In this document: positions 7,305 to 17,200 of the stretch, piece after piece
Numbering within the stretch: the stretch's first letter is position 1
Layout of the letters: each line of letters opens with the position of its first letter
DNA from: an uncultured bacterium
GTDB lineage: Bacteria; Verrucomicrobiota; Kiritimatiellia; CAIKKV01; CAIYGI01
DNA: 37,829 bases
NCBI GenBank assembly: GCA_903925685.1
Contig: CAIYGI010000084.1
Coordinates: forward strand, 1-37,829
Reading direction: 5' to 3'
Program-made: the position numbers and the translations under genes
Notes under the pieces: generated by a model
Databases searched by the model: none
Seen by the model: only the letters and a program-made list of their open reading frames with translations
Told to the model about the DNA's origin: nothing

Positions 7305-8318
7305 ATGACACCCTCAACACTCCCACCACCACTCACGCTGCGCGGTAAGTGTTTCGATCCGCCGCTGTTCTGCGCGCCGATGGCGGGAATCACACACAGC
7401 GCCTTCCGGCGCATTCTGGCGGAACACGGCGGTTACGGAGCGCTTTTCACCGAGATGCTTTGCGCCAAGACGATTCTCAAGGAGAATCTGCGCCATTCGC
7501 CATGGCTCAAGCGCAGGCCGGCAGACGGTAAATTGATTTATCAATTGCTGGTCACCGCGACAGCCGGCCTGCCGGAGATGCTCGACCACCTCGCGGAACT
7601 CGCCCCCGACGGAATCGATCTCAACTGCGCCTGCGCGGCCTGGAACGTACGCCAGCAGGGCGGTGGAGCCGCGCTATTCGAGGACGCGCCGCGATTGCGT
7701 GCCGTGCTGCAAACACTGCGCGCCCATTTCTCCGGTCCGCTGCTGGTCAAGATGCGGCTTGGACACAACTCCCCTCTCTGGCGCGAGCGTTTGTACGACC
7801 GGGTGCGTCTGATGGCGGACGAGGGCGTGGACGCGCTGACGCTGCATCCGCGTTTTGCGGAGGACAAGTTCAAGCGCAGCGCGCGCCACGAGATGTATGC
7901 CGAACTGGCGGCGGTCACGGATCTGCCAATCATCGCCAACGGCGACATTTCCGGCCCGGACTATTGCGCGGCGCGGGCGGCGAATTTCGCGCCCGCCGCG
8001 GGTCTGATGCTTGGCCGCATGGCGGCCGGCTGTCCGTGGATTTTCGCGCAATGGCGGGAACCGGCATTGACCGGCAATCCCGCCGAGGTCTGGCCGCGTT
8101 TCGTTGCGGCGATCGAGGAAGATTTTACCCGGCCCGGCCAGGCGCTGGCGCGGGTCAAGATCCTGACCGCCTACCTGGCTCGCAACTACCTGTTCGGCCA
8201 CTTGCTCTTTGCGTCCGTACAGAGCGCTCCTGACATGGCCGCAGCCCGCGACCGCGCTGAACGCTTTTTCGCCAGCCAGCCTGAACGCCACGCCAGGCCG
8301 AGTTTCGAAGGCCTCTAA
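7305..8318 (+). CDS. tRNA-dihydrouridine synthase
   Basis: FMN-dependent enzyme that reduces uridine to dihydrouridine in tRNA D-loops. It is 337 residues, a TIM barrel followed by a helical tail. APMAGITHSAFRR marks the first FMN-binding loop, and YQLL is strand 3. IDLNCACAAWNVRQQGGGAAL carries the catalytic cysteine (Cys110) in a variant of the usual N-x-G-C-P motif (here N-C-A-C-A). VKMRLG, LTLHPR, IANGDI and LMLGRMAAGCPW complete the FMN and phosphate sites. The start is either ATG 7305 or ATG 7290; the latter is three bases after the tRNA CCA end and would give an almost leaderless message after tRNA processing. The family is clear; DusA/B/C subclass is not. It converges on the OmpA gene. 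Confidence 0.93.
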   Translation: MTPSTLPPPLTLRGKCFDPPLFCAPMAGITHSAFRRILAEHGGYGALFTEMLCAKTILKENLRHSPWLKRRPADGKLIYQLLVTATAGLPEMLDHLAELAPDGIDLNCACAAWNVRQQGGGAALFEDAPRLRAVLQTLRAHFSGPLLVKMRLGHNSPLWRERLYDRVRLMADEGVDALTLHPRFAEDKFKRSARHEMYAELAAVTDLPIIANGDISGPDYCAARAANFAPAAGLMLGRMAAGCPWIFAQWREPALTGNPAEVWPRFVAAIEEDFTRPGQALARVKILTAYLARNYLFGHLLFASVQSAPDMAAARDRAERFFASQPERHARPSFEGL

Positions 8319-8340
8319 TCGTCCCGCGAAAGGCGGATTG

Positions 8341-9432
8341 TCACGGGGCCTTCTGCGGAGGACGGATGTGGATCTCTATGCGCCGGTTCTCCGGATTGCC
8401 ATTTACCGGATCGTTTGGCGCCTTCGGACGGGAAAAACCATAGCCGACGGCCGTGAGCCGTTTCCTGGCGATGGCGTGGTTCTTCACGAAGTAATCGCGG
8501 ACCGTCTCCGCCTGTTTTTCGGTCAGTTTCCGTGCCTCGCGATCGGATAGAGCGGGCGTACGATCAATGTGCCCCTCGATCCAGACGTCGGAAGCGGGAT
8601 GCGACTGAATGGCCTTGGCAATGGCGTCGAGTTCCGAAAGGTATTCGGGATGCCAGTGCCCTTCCTCAGCGACAATCAGGTCGAGTTTGAACGACTGCAA
8701 ATCGTCCGACGGCGGCAATACCGGCTTAACCGCGGCCACGGCCGGCGAAGCGACGACGGGCGCCACGGGGGCAGGAACGGCGGCATGCACGCTACTGAGC
8801 TTGGTCGGCGTGTGCGCGCCCCAGGTCCAGACCAAGCCGGCTTCGAACTCGGAATTGGCTTTAAAGGTGTTTTGGTTGCCGACCGGGTAGCCGCGGTAAT
8901 CCAACCGGATGGCCCACTCGTCGTTCAAGTGGTACATCATGCCTCCTCCAAAACGCAACTCCACCAGGGCCGCCGCATTATAAAAGGAGTGTTGATACCA
9001 GTTGTATCCGACGCCCGCGGCCAGGTACGGATCCAGCCGTTCCCAGCGGGTCAAGTGATAGAGCGCATCCACCGCCACGCCGTAGCCCCAGGTGTCATTA
9101 ACGCCACCGTCGTTTCCGCCGGTCTGTTCCCAAAGCTTGTTGATCTTCCGTCCGTCCTCGTACCGGTATTGTCCACGCAGGTTGGGAAGGACGCGGAATT
9201 GGGCGTCGAGCGAAATCCTGTCGGTAAAGTCGTAGCCCACATGCAGGGCGGGGAAACAACCGTCCCGCAGCGGTTGGCCGCCGTCAAAATCGAGGTAGCC
9301 AACGCCGAGACCGAAATAGAGCGGATGCTCGTCGCCTGTTTCAACCGTCTGACTGTGCGCCGTAAAAATCCAAAAGCCCAACAGCGCAGCCACACCCACC
9401 GCCATCATCCGATGCATGTTCGAATGCTTCAT
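8341..9432 (-). CDS. OmpA-like outer-membrane porin with peptidoglycan-binding domain
   Basis: A 363-residue secreted protein. It has a signal peptide (MHRMMAVGVAALLGFWIFTAHSQ), then an eight-strand-type beta barrel of about 190 residues with alternating aromatic strands (YFGLGVGYLDFDGG, YDFTDRISLDAQFRV, PYLAAGVGYNWY, WAIRLDYRGY). An Ala/Pro/Val-rich hinge follows, then an OmpA C-terminal domain (IEGHIDRTPALSDREARKLTEKQ, YFVKNHA, LTAVGYGFSRP, NPENRRIEIHI). The domain binds peptidoglycan by family knowledge. The ATG at 9432 was chosen for the AGGAGG eight bases upstream. It is transcribed away from the TPR-ExbBD-toroid operon and could serve as its Pal/OmpA partner. This last point is inference. 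Confidence 0.9.
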   Translation of the reverse strand: MKHSNMHRMMAVGVAALLGFWIFTAHSQTVETGDEHPLYFGLGVGYLDFDGGQPLRDGCFPALHVGYDFTDRISLDAQFRVLPNLRGQYRYEDGRKINKLWEQTGGNDGGVNDTWGYGVAVDALYHLTRWERLDPYLAAGVGYNWYQHSFYNAAALVELRFGGGMMYHLNDEWAIRLDYRGYPVGNQNTFKANSEFEAGLVWTWGAHTPTKLSSVHAAVPAPVAPVVASPAVAAVKPVLPPSDDLQSFKLDLIVAEEGHWHPEYLSELDAIAKAIQSHPASDVWIEGHIDRTPALSDREARKLTEKQAETVRDYFVKNHAIARKRLTAVGYGFSRPKAPNDPVNGNPENRRIEIHIRPPQKAP

Positions 9433-9761
9433 GAGATCCCTCCTGTTTTTTTTAACCATGAGCCACGCCTGACATTTGCGCCAAGGCGGCGCCCTGCGGA
9501 AAACCGGGAACGATTGTTGCGTTCATCGGCTGGCGCAATCCTATTGAATATGCACGCCACTTGCACGCCGGAAATCGCACACAATAAAACCGCGAATCCG
9601 AACGTCAATATCCCTGGGTGCGGCCATTAATTCTTGCATCACCGGCTCATTGGGACTATAGAAGAAGCTTCCAAGTAATGGCCGGAATGATGACCTTGAT
9701 GTCGCATCGCGCTGTTTCCTGCAAGCCAATTCGATGGATGGATAACCGGAGGAAAGATTCT
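9433..9761. other. Divergent intergenic region between OmpA-like gene and TPR operon
   Basis: I see no gene in these 329 bases. They hold the control regions of two divergent transcription units: the AGGAGG of the OmpA-like gene on the - strand near 9438-9445, a candidate + promoter at 9634-9662, and the GGAGGAAAG ribosome-binding site at 9748-9756. No convincing RNA structure was found. Confidence 0.5.
9634..9662 (+). promoter_or_regulatory. Candidate promoter of the TPR-ExbBD-toroid operon
   Basis: TTGCAT (9634-9639), 17-base spacer, TATAGA (9657-9662), about 100 bases before the TPR start codon. The fit to consensus is partial, so this is tentative. Confidence 0.3.
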
Positions 9762-12700
9762 ATGAAATTCAAGCGCTGGGCCGGGATTTCTTTGGTCGCG
9801 GGCCTTTTCGTTTCGTCGATCCTTCCGGCACGGCTTGGCGCCGGGGAGGACACCAAGGCCGTTGACGACTATAACTTTGCGGCCTGGCTCTACAACAGCG
9901 GCAAATATGCCATGGCCGCGGAGTCGTACCAGGGTTTCCTGAAGAACCATGCCGGCCATGCGAAAGCGCCCGACGCGCGCTTCGGGCTGGGGCAGTCGCT
10001 TTTCCGCCAGGACGCCTTCAAGGAAGCGCTGGAACAATACGAAGCCGTCCGCGCCGAAAATCCCAAATTCGAGCAACTTCCGGAGCTGCTGTTCCAACTT
10101 GGTCAGGCGCGCATCGCGCTGAACCAGTACGCCGAGGCACAGAAGCTTTTTGCGGAGCTGCGCACCCGCTTTCCGGAACATTATCTGGCGGACTGGGCCC
10201 TGGCCCGCGAAGGCGCCTGTTACATCAGTCTGGGCAAACCCAAGGATTCGACGCCTTTGCTGCATAGCTTTCTGGATAAATACGCGCCGCCGGGCGGACC
10301 TGCGGCGAAGGCGCCGGCCACTGTGGAAATGCTGGCCCGCATGGACAAGGCCGGCATCAAGGCCGGCGGCGCTTTTTTGGATCTGGTGGAGCGCAGCGCG
10401 TTCTATGCGGCATTGGCGCAGTTCAATCAGGAGCAGTTCGCGGACGCCAGGAAATCGTTCCAGACCTTTCTGGACCGCTACCCGGACAGCAAACTGAAGC
10501 AGGAATCGAGATTCCGGCAGGCCCAGGCCCTTTACCGGCAGGACGCATTCCTCGAAGCGGCCGCGTCCTACGAGTCCGTGATCGAAGCTAAGTGCGAGTT
10601 TTCCGAGGCGGCCGCATTCGAACGGGCGCTGGCGCTGCACAAGGCTGGCAAGCTTAAGGACGCCGCGGCGGCCTTTGCGGAAATGGCCGGGCGTTATCCG
10701 GATAGCGCGAAAGGACCCAAAGCCCGTTTGTATTCCGGAACGCTGCTGTTCGACGCGGGCGACTATGCCGGCGCGATGGACCGGCTCAAACCGATGGCGG
10801 ACGCGAAAAAAGAGCTCGCGGACGAAGCCGCGTATTGGGTCTGCATGAGTCTCTTGAAGTCCGGCCGGAACGCCGATGCGGAACAGCGCTTTGTCGATGC
10901 CATGCAGACCTTTCCAAAGTCCGCGCTGCTTGGCGACATGCAACTGGGGCTGGCGGATGCGCGGCTGGCCCTCAACAAGCACGAGGCCGCGGCCCAAGCC
11001 TTCCTTGACTATGCAAAAAACGGCGGCCAGGCAGCTCAGGTTCCGCGCGCCATGTATTCCGCCGCCGTGGCGCTGCACCGGGCCGAAAAATACGCGCCGT
11101 CGGACGAGGTCTGCGCCGAGTTCATGAAGACCCAGTCACGCAGCGATCTGGCTCCGCAGGTCCTCTTTCTGAGCGCCGAAAACCGTTTTCTCCAGAAGGA
11201 CTACGAACGCGCGGCGGCGCAGTACAAGGAATTTCTGGACCTCAAAGACGCCCCGGCAGACCTCGCGGCGCGTACGCATTTCCGGCTCGGCTGGATTCAC
11301 CGGTACGCCAAGCGCTACGAGCGCGCGCTGGAAGAATTGACCCTGGTGGACGACTCGGCCGCGGGAAAGACGGTTGCGGGCGAGGTCGGTTACCTAAAGG
11401 GTGTCTGTTATTTCGAACTGAAGAAATATCCCGAGGCAGCCCTGGCTTTCAATGCCTATTTGCAGGGCGGCGATACCGCGCGATTTGGCGACGATGCGCT
11501 GCTCAAGCTGGCCGTCGCCAAATCGAAACAAAATCGACCCAAAGAGGCGATGGAGTCGTTTGAACGTCTGCTTCGCGACTACCCGAAGAGCGATTTGCTG
11601 CCGCAGGCCCGGTACCAGCTGGCGGAATGCTGCTACGATCTGAAGCAGTACGGCAAGGCCATCGAAAACTACCGGAAGGTGGCGGACCGGCAACCGCCGG
11701 ACGAACTCGCCCCCTATGCCCTCTTCGGCATCGCCTTGTGCCGCTTTGAAGCCGGCGAATGGAAGGCGGCGGCGGAAAGTTTCGGACAGGTCGCCGACGA
11801 CGGCAAAAACCCCGAACTTATCCCGCAGGCTTTTTACCGCAAGGGCTCCAGCCTGATGAAGCTATCGAAGTGGGAGGAAGCGGAGTCGGCATACCGCACG
11901 CTGTTGAAATTGTTCCCGAAGCATGAGTTGGCGCGGGCGTCCATGATGCTGATCGGCACCTGCCTGCAGGAACGGAAGCAATGGGCCGAGGCCGCCGCGG
12001 TTTTCCAGTCGGTGATCTCCGATTATGCGCCTGACAAAGACCAGGCACGGATGTTCTACGAATTGGGCTGGTCCTGGCGCGAGGCTGGCAAGGATTCGGA
12101 ATCGCTGGAGGCCTTTCGTAAACTGGCCGACTCATTCCCCAACGATCCGCTGGCGGGCGATGCGCTGTTCTATATGGCCGAGGCGAAGTACAAAGAACCA
12201 GCCTCGCCCGTAACGGCGGAGGCGGCCGCGAAACGGCTGGACGCCGCCCGCGAGATGTACGGAAAGGTCCTAGCCCGCTCCAAGGACAAGCGTCTGGCCG
12301 ACAAATCCATCTACCGCATCGGCTGGTGCTGCTGGCAGACCGGCAAGTACAAGGAGGCGGCGGAAGCATTCGACAGGCTCTGTCATGAATATGGCGACAG
12401 CGAACTGGTTCCCGACGCGCTGTTCCAGGCCGGCCTGTCATTTGCCAAGGCCGCTGACCAGCAACACGCCATGGAGCGCTACGAAACGCTGCTGGGGAAT
12501 TCGAAATACGCGGGCTTCAAGTACCTGCCTGAAGCCGCCCTCGGACTGGGCGAGGCCAAGCTGGCGGCCGGCCAGCCGGCGGCTGCCGCGAAGATATTCA
12601 GCGCCTGGCTTGCGAAGAACGAGAAGCATCCCGCCGCGGCACAGGCGCAGTTCCTCGCCGGCCGGGCACATTACGACCTCAAGGAATACGATGCGGCGCT

Positions 12701-12998
12701 GGAAAGTTTTGGCCGCGTGCCGGGGCTTACGCGCTCCGACCTGGCCGCGCAGGCGCAGTTCTACGTCGGACAGGTACTACAGGCGCGCGGGAATTTCAAA
12801 GACGCGGCGCTCGCCTATCTTCGCGTCCAGGCGCTGTACCCGGATGCACGGGAGTGGGTCGCCGCGGCGATCTTCGAGAGCGGCACCTGCAGCGAAGCGC
12901 TCGGTAACAAGGAAGAAGCGTTCAAGGCTTACCGGGAAGTTACGGAAAAGTACAAGGGTACAAAGTGGGCGGAGTTGGCGGCGGGAAGGCTTAAATAG
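9762..12998 (+). CDS. Giant secreted TPR-repeat protein
   Basis: A 1078-residue protein with a signal peptide (MKFKRWAGISLVAGLFVSSILPARLGA). The rest is a tandem array of TPR-like helical hairpins, roughly 25 by eye, with recurring A-x-x-x-Y and F-x-x-Y/F-P positions (AAESYQGFLKNHAGH, ARKSFQTFLDRYPDS, AMESFERLLRDYPKS, AIENYRKV, AYRTLLKLFPKH). It belongs to the periplasmic TPR/CpoB (YbgF)-like class that scaffolds envelope complexes. ATG 9762 was chosen for the GGAGGAAAG just upstream. It is first in an operon with ExbB (14 bases downstream), ExbD and the toroid protein, so it probably acts as a periplasmic scaffold for the channel. No enzymatic motif was seen. Confidence 0.88.
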   Translation: MKFKRWAGISLVAGLFVSSILPARLGAGEDTKAVDDYNFAAWLYNSGKYAMAAESYQGFLKNHAGHAKAPDARFGLGQSLFRQDAFKEALEQYEAVRAENPKFEQLPELLFQLGQARIALNQYAEAQKLFAELRTRFPEHYLADWALAREGACYISLGKPKDSTPLLHSFLDKYAPPGGPAAKAPATVEMLARMDKAGIKAGGAFLDLVERSAFYAALAQFNQEQFADARKSFQTFLDRYPDSKLKQESRFRQAQALYRQDAFLEAAASYESVIEAKCEFSEAAAFERALALHKAGKLKDAAAAFAEMAGRYPDSAKGPKARLYSGTLLFDAGDYAGAMDRLKPMADAKKELADEAAYWVCMSLLKSGRNADAEQRFVDAMQTFPKSALLGDMQLGLADARLALNKHEAAAQAFLDYAKNGGQAAQVPRAMYSAAVALHRAEKYAPSDEVCAEFMKTQSRSDLAPQVLFLSAENRFLQKDYERAAAQYKEFLDLKDAPADLAARTHFRLGWIHRYAKRYERALEELTLVDDSAAGKTVAGEVGYLKGVCYFELKKYPEAALAFNAYLQGGDTARFGDDALLKLAVAKSKQNRPKEAMESFERLLRDYPKSDLLPQARYQLAECCYDLKQYGKAIENYRKVADRQPPDELAPYALFGIALCRFEAGEWKAAAESFGQVADDGKNPELIPQAFYRKGSSLMKLSKWEEAESAYRTLLKLFPKHELARASMMLIGTCLQERKQWAEAAAVFQSVISDYAPDKDQARMFYELGWSWREAGKDSESLEAFRKLADSFPNDPLAGDALFYMAEAKYKEPASPVTAEAAAKRLDAAREMYGKVLARSKDKRLADKSIYRIGWCCWQTGKYKEAAEAFDRLCHEYGDSELVPDALFQAGLSFAKAADQQHAMERYETLLGNSKYAGFKYLPEAALGLGEAKLAAGQPAAAAKIFSAWLAKNEKHPAAAQAQFLAGRAHYDLKEYDAALESFGRVPGLTRSDLAAQAQFYVGQVLQARGNFKDAALAYLRVQALYPDAREWVAAAIFESGTCSEALGNKEEAFKAYREVTEKYKGTKWAELAAGRLK

Positions 12999-13012
12999 GA
13001 AGGAACGGATTC

Positions 13013-13801
13013 ATGATCAAGCGCTGGTTGGTGTGGTGCGGTGTGGCGGCAGTTGGTCTCGCTTTGTGCATGCTTGTTGAGGCGCAGAGTCTGGCGGCCA
13101 TTTCGCCGCCGGCAAACCTGCCCGCGGCCCAGCCGCCGGCCGATGCCAGGGGCGGCCATACCCTTTTGGAACTTCTTGAAAGGGGCGGCGTCGTGATGTA
13201 CCCCCTGTATGTCTGCAGTATTCTGATGGTGGCTTTCGGGATCGAGCGGGCCATCACGCTGCGGCGCCGCAAGGTGATTCCCACGGCGATCATGCGACGG
13301 ATCAAGGCGGCATCCGCTTCCGGCGATCCCGAGATCCGGCGGCGCCTGATGGACGAGATTCAGTCCGACGACAGTCCCATGGGCAGAATTTTCAAGGCTG
13401 GGCTTCGGCGGCTGGACCGACCGGTTCTGGAACTGGAAAAGGCCATCGAAGACGCGGGCGCGCGTGAGGCGGCGCGGCTGCAGCGGAACAACAAGGTGCT
13501 TTCCAGCGTGGCGAGCATCGCACCGTTGCTGGGCCTGCTGGGCACGGTGACTGGACTGATGCGCTCGTTCATGACGGTGGCGTCGAGCTCGGACGCGCTG
13601 GGACGGACGGAACTGCTGGCCGCCGGAATCTATGAGGCGCTGGTGGCGACGGCCGTGGGACTGTCGATCGCCATTCCCTCGATGGCTCTGTATTTCTATT
13701 TTCAGGAGCGGGTGGACAAACTCGTGGGCGATATTGACGACGTGGCGGTGGATCTCATGGAAAACTTGTTCGCCGAGGCCAAGCCCGGAGAGGCGCGATG
13801 A
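13013..13801 (+). CDS. MotA/TolQ/ExbB-family proton channel subunit
   Basis: A 262-residue inner-membrane protein. A signal-like N-terminus (MIKRWLVWCGVAAVGLALCMLVEAQ) is followed by a periplasmic stretch and then the three family membrane helices: VMYPLYVCSILMVAFGIER, SVASIAPLLGLLGTVTGLM and ALVATAVGLSIAIPSMALYF. The large cytoplasmic loop between helices 1 and 2 (RRLDRPVLELEKAIEDAGA) is typical. APLLGLLGTVTGLM and the helix-3 Thr (ATAVGLSIAIP) line the proton path in ExbB/TolQ. The extra N-terminal signal segment is seen in several planctomycete/verrucomicrobial ExbB proteins. It overlaps exbD by four bases (ATGA at 13798-13801), supporting stoichiometric expression. The symbol exbB would be reasonable, but the paralogue type is unclear. 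Confidence 0.93.
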   Translation: MIKRWLVWCGVAAVGLALCMLVEAQSLAAISPPANLPAAQPPADARGGHTLLELLERGGVVMYPLYVCSILMVAFGIERAITLRRRKVIPTAIMRRIKAASASGDPEIRRRLMDEIQSDDSPMGRIFKAGLRRLDRPVLELEKAIEDAGAREAARLQRNNKVLSSVASIAPLLGLLGTVTGLMRSFMTVASSSDALGRTELLAAGIYEALVATAVGLSIAIPSMALYFYFQERVDKLVGDIDDVAVDLMENLFAEAKPGEAR

Positions 13802-14211
13802 ACATCAAGCGTCCGACGCAGGAGTTCTTCGGGGTCAACGTGATTCCGATGATCGACACAATGATGTTCCTGCTCATTTTCTTCATGATGGCGACCAAGT
13901 TCGCCGACGTCGAGCGCGACGTTCGCGTCCATCCCCCATCGAGCCGTGACGCACGGCCGATCACGGAGGCCCCGCGGGAAATCGTGGTCAACGTTACCAG
14001 CGGCGGCGCCTTCATGATCGCTGGCAATCAGCGCAGCCTGGAGGAAATTGACAGCCTGCTGGCCTCGGCCGTCAAGGAAGACCCGCATCAGACCGTTGTG
14101 ATCAGGGGCGACCGCGAGACCATCCTGCAGTTTGCGGTCAACATCCTGGATCTCTGTGAAAAACACGGTGTCGAGCACACCTATCTTACGACTCGCAAGC
14201 TCGACACGTAA
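13798..14211 (+). CDS. ExbD/TolR-family proton channel subunit
   Basis: A 137-residue protein with one membrane helix starting at VNVIPMIDTMMFLLIFFMMAT. Asp20 is the family's essential proton-carrying aspartate. The periplasmic part (IVVNVTSGGAFMIAGNQRS, VVIRGDRETILQFAVNILDLC) has the ExbD/TolR fold, with the usual DxxxxxxxV-DxC pattern. Its start overlaps the ExbB stop, and the toroid gene follows 14 bases after its stop. With ExbB it should form a proton-driven rotary or pumping motor in the inner membrane. The load is expected to be the protein encoded next, since no TonB or TolA gene is in the operon. Confidence 0.93.
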   Translation: MNIKRPTQEFFGVNVIPMIDTMMFLLIFFMMATKFADVERDVRVHPPSSRDARPITEAPREIVVNVTSGGAFMIAGNQRSLEEIDSLLASAVKEDPHQTVVIRGDRETILQFAVNILDLCEKHGVEHTYLTTRKLDT

Positions 14212-14225
14212 GGAAACGCCATCCA

Positions 14226-17200
14226 GTGCTCACGATTTTTCTTGCCCTTGCCATCGCCGCGCTCTTGATGGCCGCCTTGCTGAATCGCCGCCACAGGCCC
14301 CAGCTTCTGACCACCTGCCTGGCTCTCAGCATCGTCCTGCATTTGCTTTCCCTGTCCATTTTCAGCATCGTGCACATGCAGGCGGGCAAGGCGGACGAGA
14401 AAGCCCCTGTAATGCCTGGCGCGCGCAAGTTCGAAGTTGGCTCTTACGCGGTGCGGGAATCCCGGATGAGCCGCAGCATCCGCACCGAGGCGCTGAAAAC
14501 CGAGACGGTGGACGCGCATTCCAGTCTGGATACGGTCCGGACCGCCAAACGCGAACCGATCAAGAATGCACCTGCCAGGGCGCAGGCGGAGTTGCGGGAA
14601 GGCGACGTGCGAACCGCGGGGCGCGTGGCACTCAAAACTCCGGATATTGTCCCGCCGAAGCAATCCCTGGCCGAACCTCTGGATGCAGTGCCGGATCGTC
14701 CAATAGAGGCATCGCCGCTGCCGATTGTGGCCGCACTACAGTCCCGTTCTGCCACGAAGGCTGAACAGACGGACACCGGCGAGCGAAGCAAGACCTTCGA
14801 TGTTGCGCAAGCCGCGCAGGCCACCCCGACGCAACCAAATGAAAAACCGAACGCACCGCTGAAGCTTGGCTCGCAAGCGCCGGCGCGCGCATCGATAACG
14901 CTGGCCGCCGCCCCGGCGGCGCGCCAACAGGAAGTCGGCGAAGCGCTTCAGCCCGTGCATACCGGGGAAACACTGGACCGCCTGGCAGACCGCGCCGTGC
15001 AAATCGATAAACCACGCGTTCCGGCAAGCGATGAGCGCACTGCCGGAATCGGAGCTGGCGGCTCAGGCGTGAAGCTTGGAAAGCGCGCCGGCGCTACTCC
15101 GCAACCCGGCGGAAGGCGCATGGCGGCGGTGCAACCAGTCGGCCGTGCTAGGCTGGTTCCTGAGAGTCTCGCTGCGGAAAGTCCAGGCAGTATCGAAAGA
15201 CGGAAGAACGAGGTCGGGGGATATTCCCCCGACGCCGTGGGAGTTGCGAGCCGTTTGGCGCCGATCCGGTTGAACGATGCGCACCCGCTGGTTGCGGGTG
15301 CGCACGCAGGTACGCCTGGCCCGTTTGCAACCCGAAGCGATAATCTTGAATGGGCGTCCTTAAAGGAAAACTCCATTGTGCCAGACGGCCTTGAGTCGGC
15401 CGACGGTAAACCACGGGCGCTGGTCTTGGATATCGCACCATCTAAAGAATCTAAAGATCCATCGCGCATCGGGCTGGGCGGCGGAGCGCTTGCCGGGCTG
15501 TCGTCCCAAGCACCCTCTGTCCGTGACAGTGTTTCAGTTCTGCCCGGGGAAAGTTCCGGTTTGGGCGCATTAAAGGATCGCGGTCCAGCCATATCGATGG
15601 CCATGGTCCCAAATGATCGGAAGGAGCCCGGGCCTGCCGCAAACCAACCTGGCCCGTCCGAGTTGACTGCTGCAAAACGGGGCGGCGGTTTGGGAGACGG
15701 CCAGTCGGCTGCGGTACGCGTCAGTCCTGCGAGGGACTTTTTCGCCGGCAGCAAGACGGCGGGTGCAGGTTCAGGGACCCTGGTTCAAGGTTCTGGCATA
15801 GGGTTTCAGCCAAGAGCGCAGGCCGGCGGCGGATCGGACGAAAAACTGGCGGGGGTGCAGGCTGGCGTGGTTAACCAGGCCGGCCTTGGCTTGACGGACA
15901 TCGGTTCGCCTGTAAAGTCCGTAAGCTCCGCGTCGCAAGGGGCTTCGAATGGCGGGGGGCAGGGAATTCAACCTGTTGCGCTGGCCATCGGAAAGAAGAG
16001 ACGGTCGGGTGCGTCGGCCGTGGCCGCGGGTGGTGACGGCGTCACCGGCGTGGCGCGTCCGTCGCCAACAGGGCGTTCCGCTCCGCGGGCGGGCTACGGT
16101 TCTTTCGTTGGGAGTAATGCAGGTGGCGCCGGATCACCTTCTGAAAGCACGGCCATCCGGGAATTTGAGCAAGTTGGGGCCGCTGGGGCGCTGACGATCG
16201 CGGATGGTGGGGCCAAGGATTTGGCCGGGCGGATGAATGTTGAGCGATATCCCGGGACGCCGGCGCCGCATGGCGCAGGCGGATATGGCGGGGGCGCGGG
16301 AGGACAGTCTGAACTATTTCCCGGGAAGGCTGGCGGCGGAGTCGCCGCCGATACAGACGGCGCGCTCCAACGTTTTCAAGCGCCGGGTGGCTCTGCAGGC
16401 GGCGCGCCGGCCGCATCGGTGGGAAAGATGTTGATTTCAGCCGGACTTCAACCGGAAGGTCCTGCAACGGCATCAGGAAAAGCTGGAAAGGAGTTGCTGG
16501 CGGCGATGAACACATCCGCCAGCAGCGCGGATTCGATCGGGCTCGCGATCATGGCGTCAACGGCGTCAACGCTGGCTCAGCCATCGTCTGGAGTAGAAAC
16601 CGGGCTCGCCCCTGCGCAAAGCCTACAGGTCGGCAAGGCCAATGGAGGCGACCCGACAGCGACAAGCCGCATGGGCGGCGGCGGTCTCGGCGACATGGCC
16701 AAGATGGTTGGCGCCGGCGCCGGCGAACGTAATCCCAGCCGGATGGAGGTGCATCTGAATGCGGTGCAGTCCAAGGCGCGGGAGACAGCCGACATTTCCA
16801 TGGCGGGGCCGGGCAAGGAGGCTCTTCGTACATTCCTGACGGTGGGCAATGCGCCAAACCCCGCCTTCGTACCGCAAAAAGCCATTTACCAGATGCGCAA
16901 GCCCGAGAAGCGCAGGCAATTCATCAAGGAGTTGGGCGGTACGAAGCAGACCGAGGAAGCTGTCGAGAAGGCCTTGGCATGGCTTGGCAGCGCGCAAAGC
17001 GATGATGGGCGCTGGGACGTTGACGGCTTCAAGACTCTCAAGGAATGCGGCGGGGCCGGCGATCTGGTCAACGAAGATATGGTTGTGACCGGCATGTCGC
17101 TGCTGACCTATCTGGGCGCCGGTTACACGCATATTGAAGGCGAGCACAAGGAGACGGTCCGTAAAGGTCTCGATTGGCTGCTGAACTGCGAGAAGGAGAA

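Noticed and set aside
9639-11078. A 479-codon open frame on the - strand opposite the TPR gene
   Set aside because: Antisense shadow of a repetitive GC-rich coding sequence.
14400-16800. Frameshifted or decayed gene in the low-complexity part of the toroid protein
   Set aside because: The frame is intact for 1234 codons and links anchors to a well-formed C-terminal domain, so the region is better read as a disordered linker.
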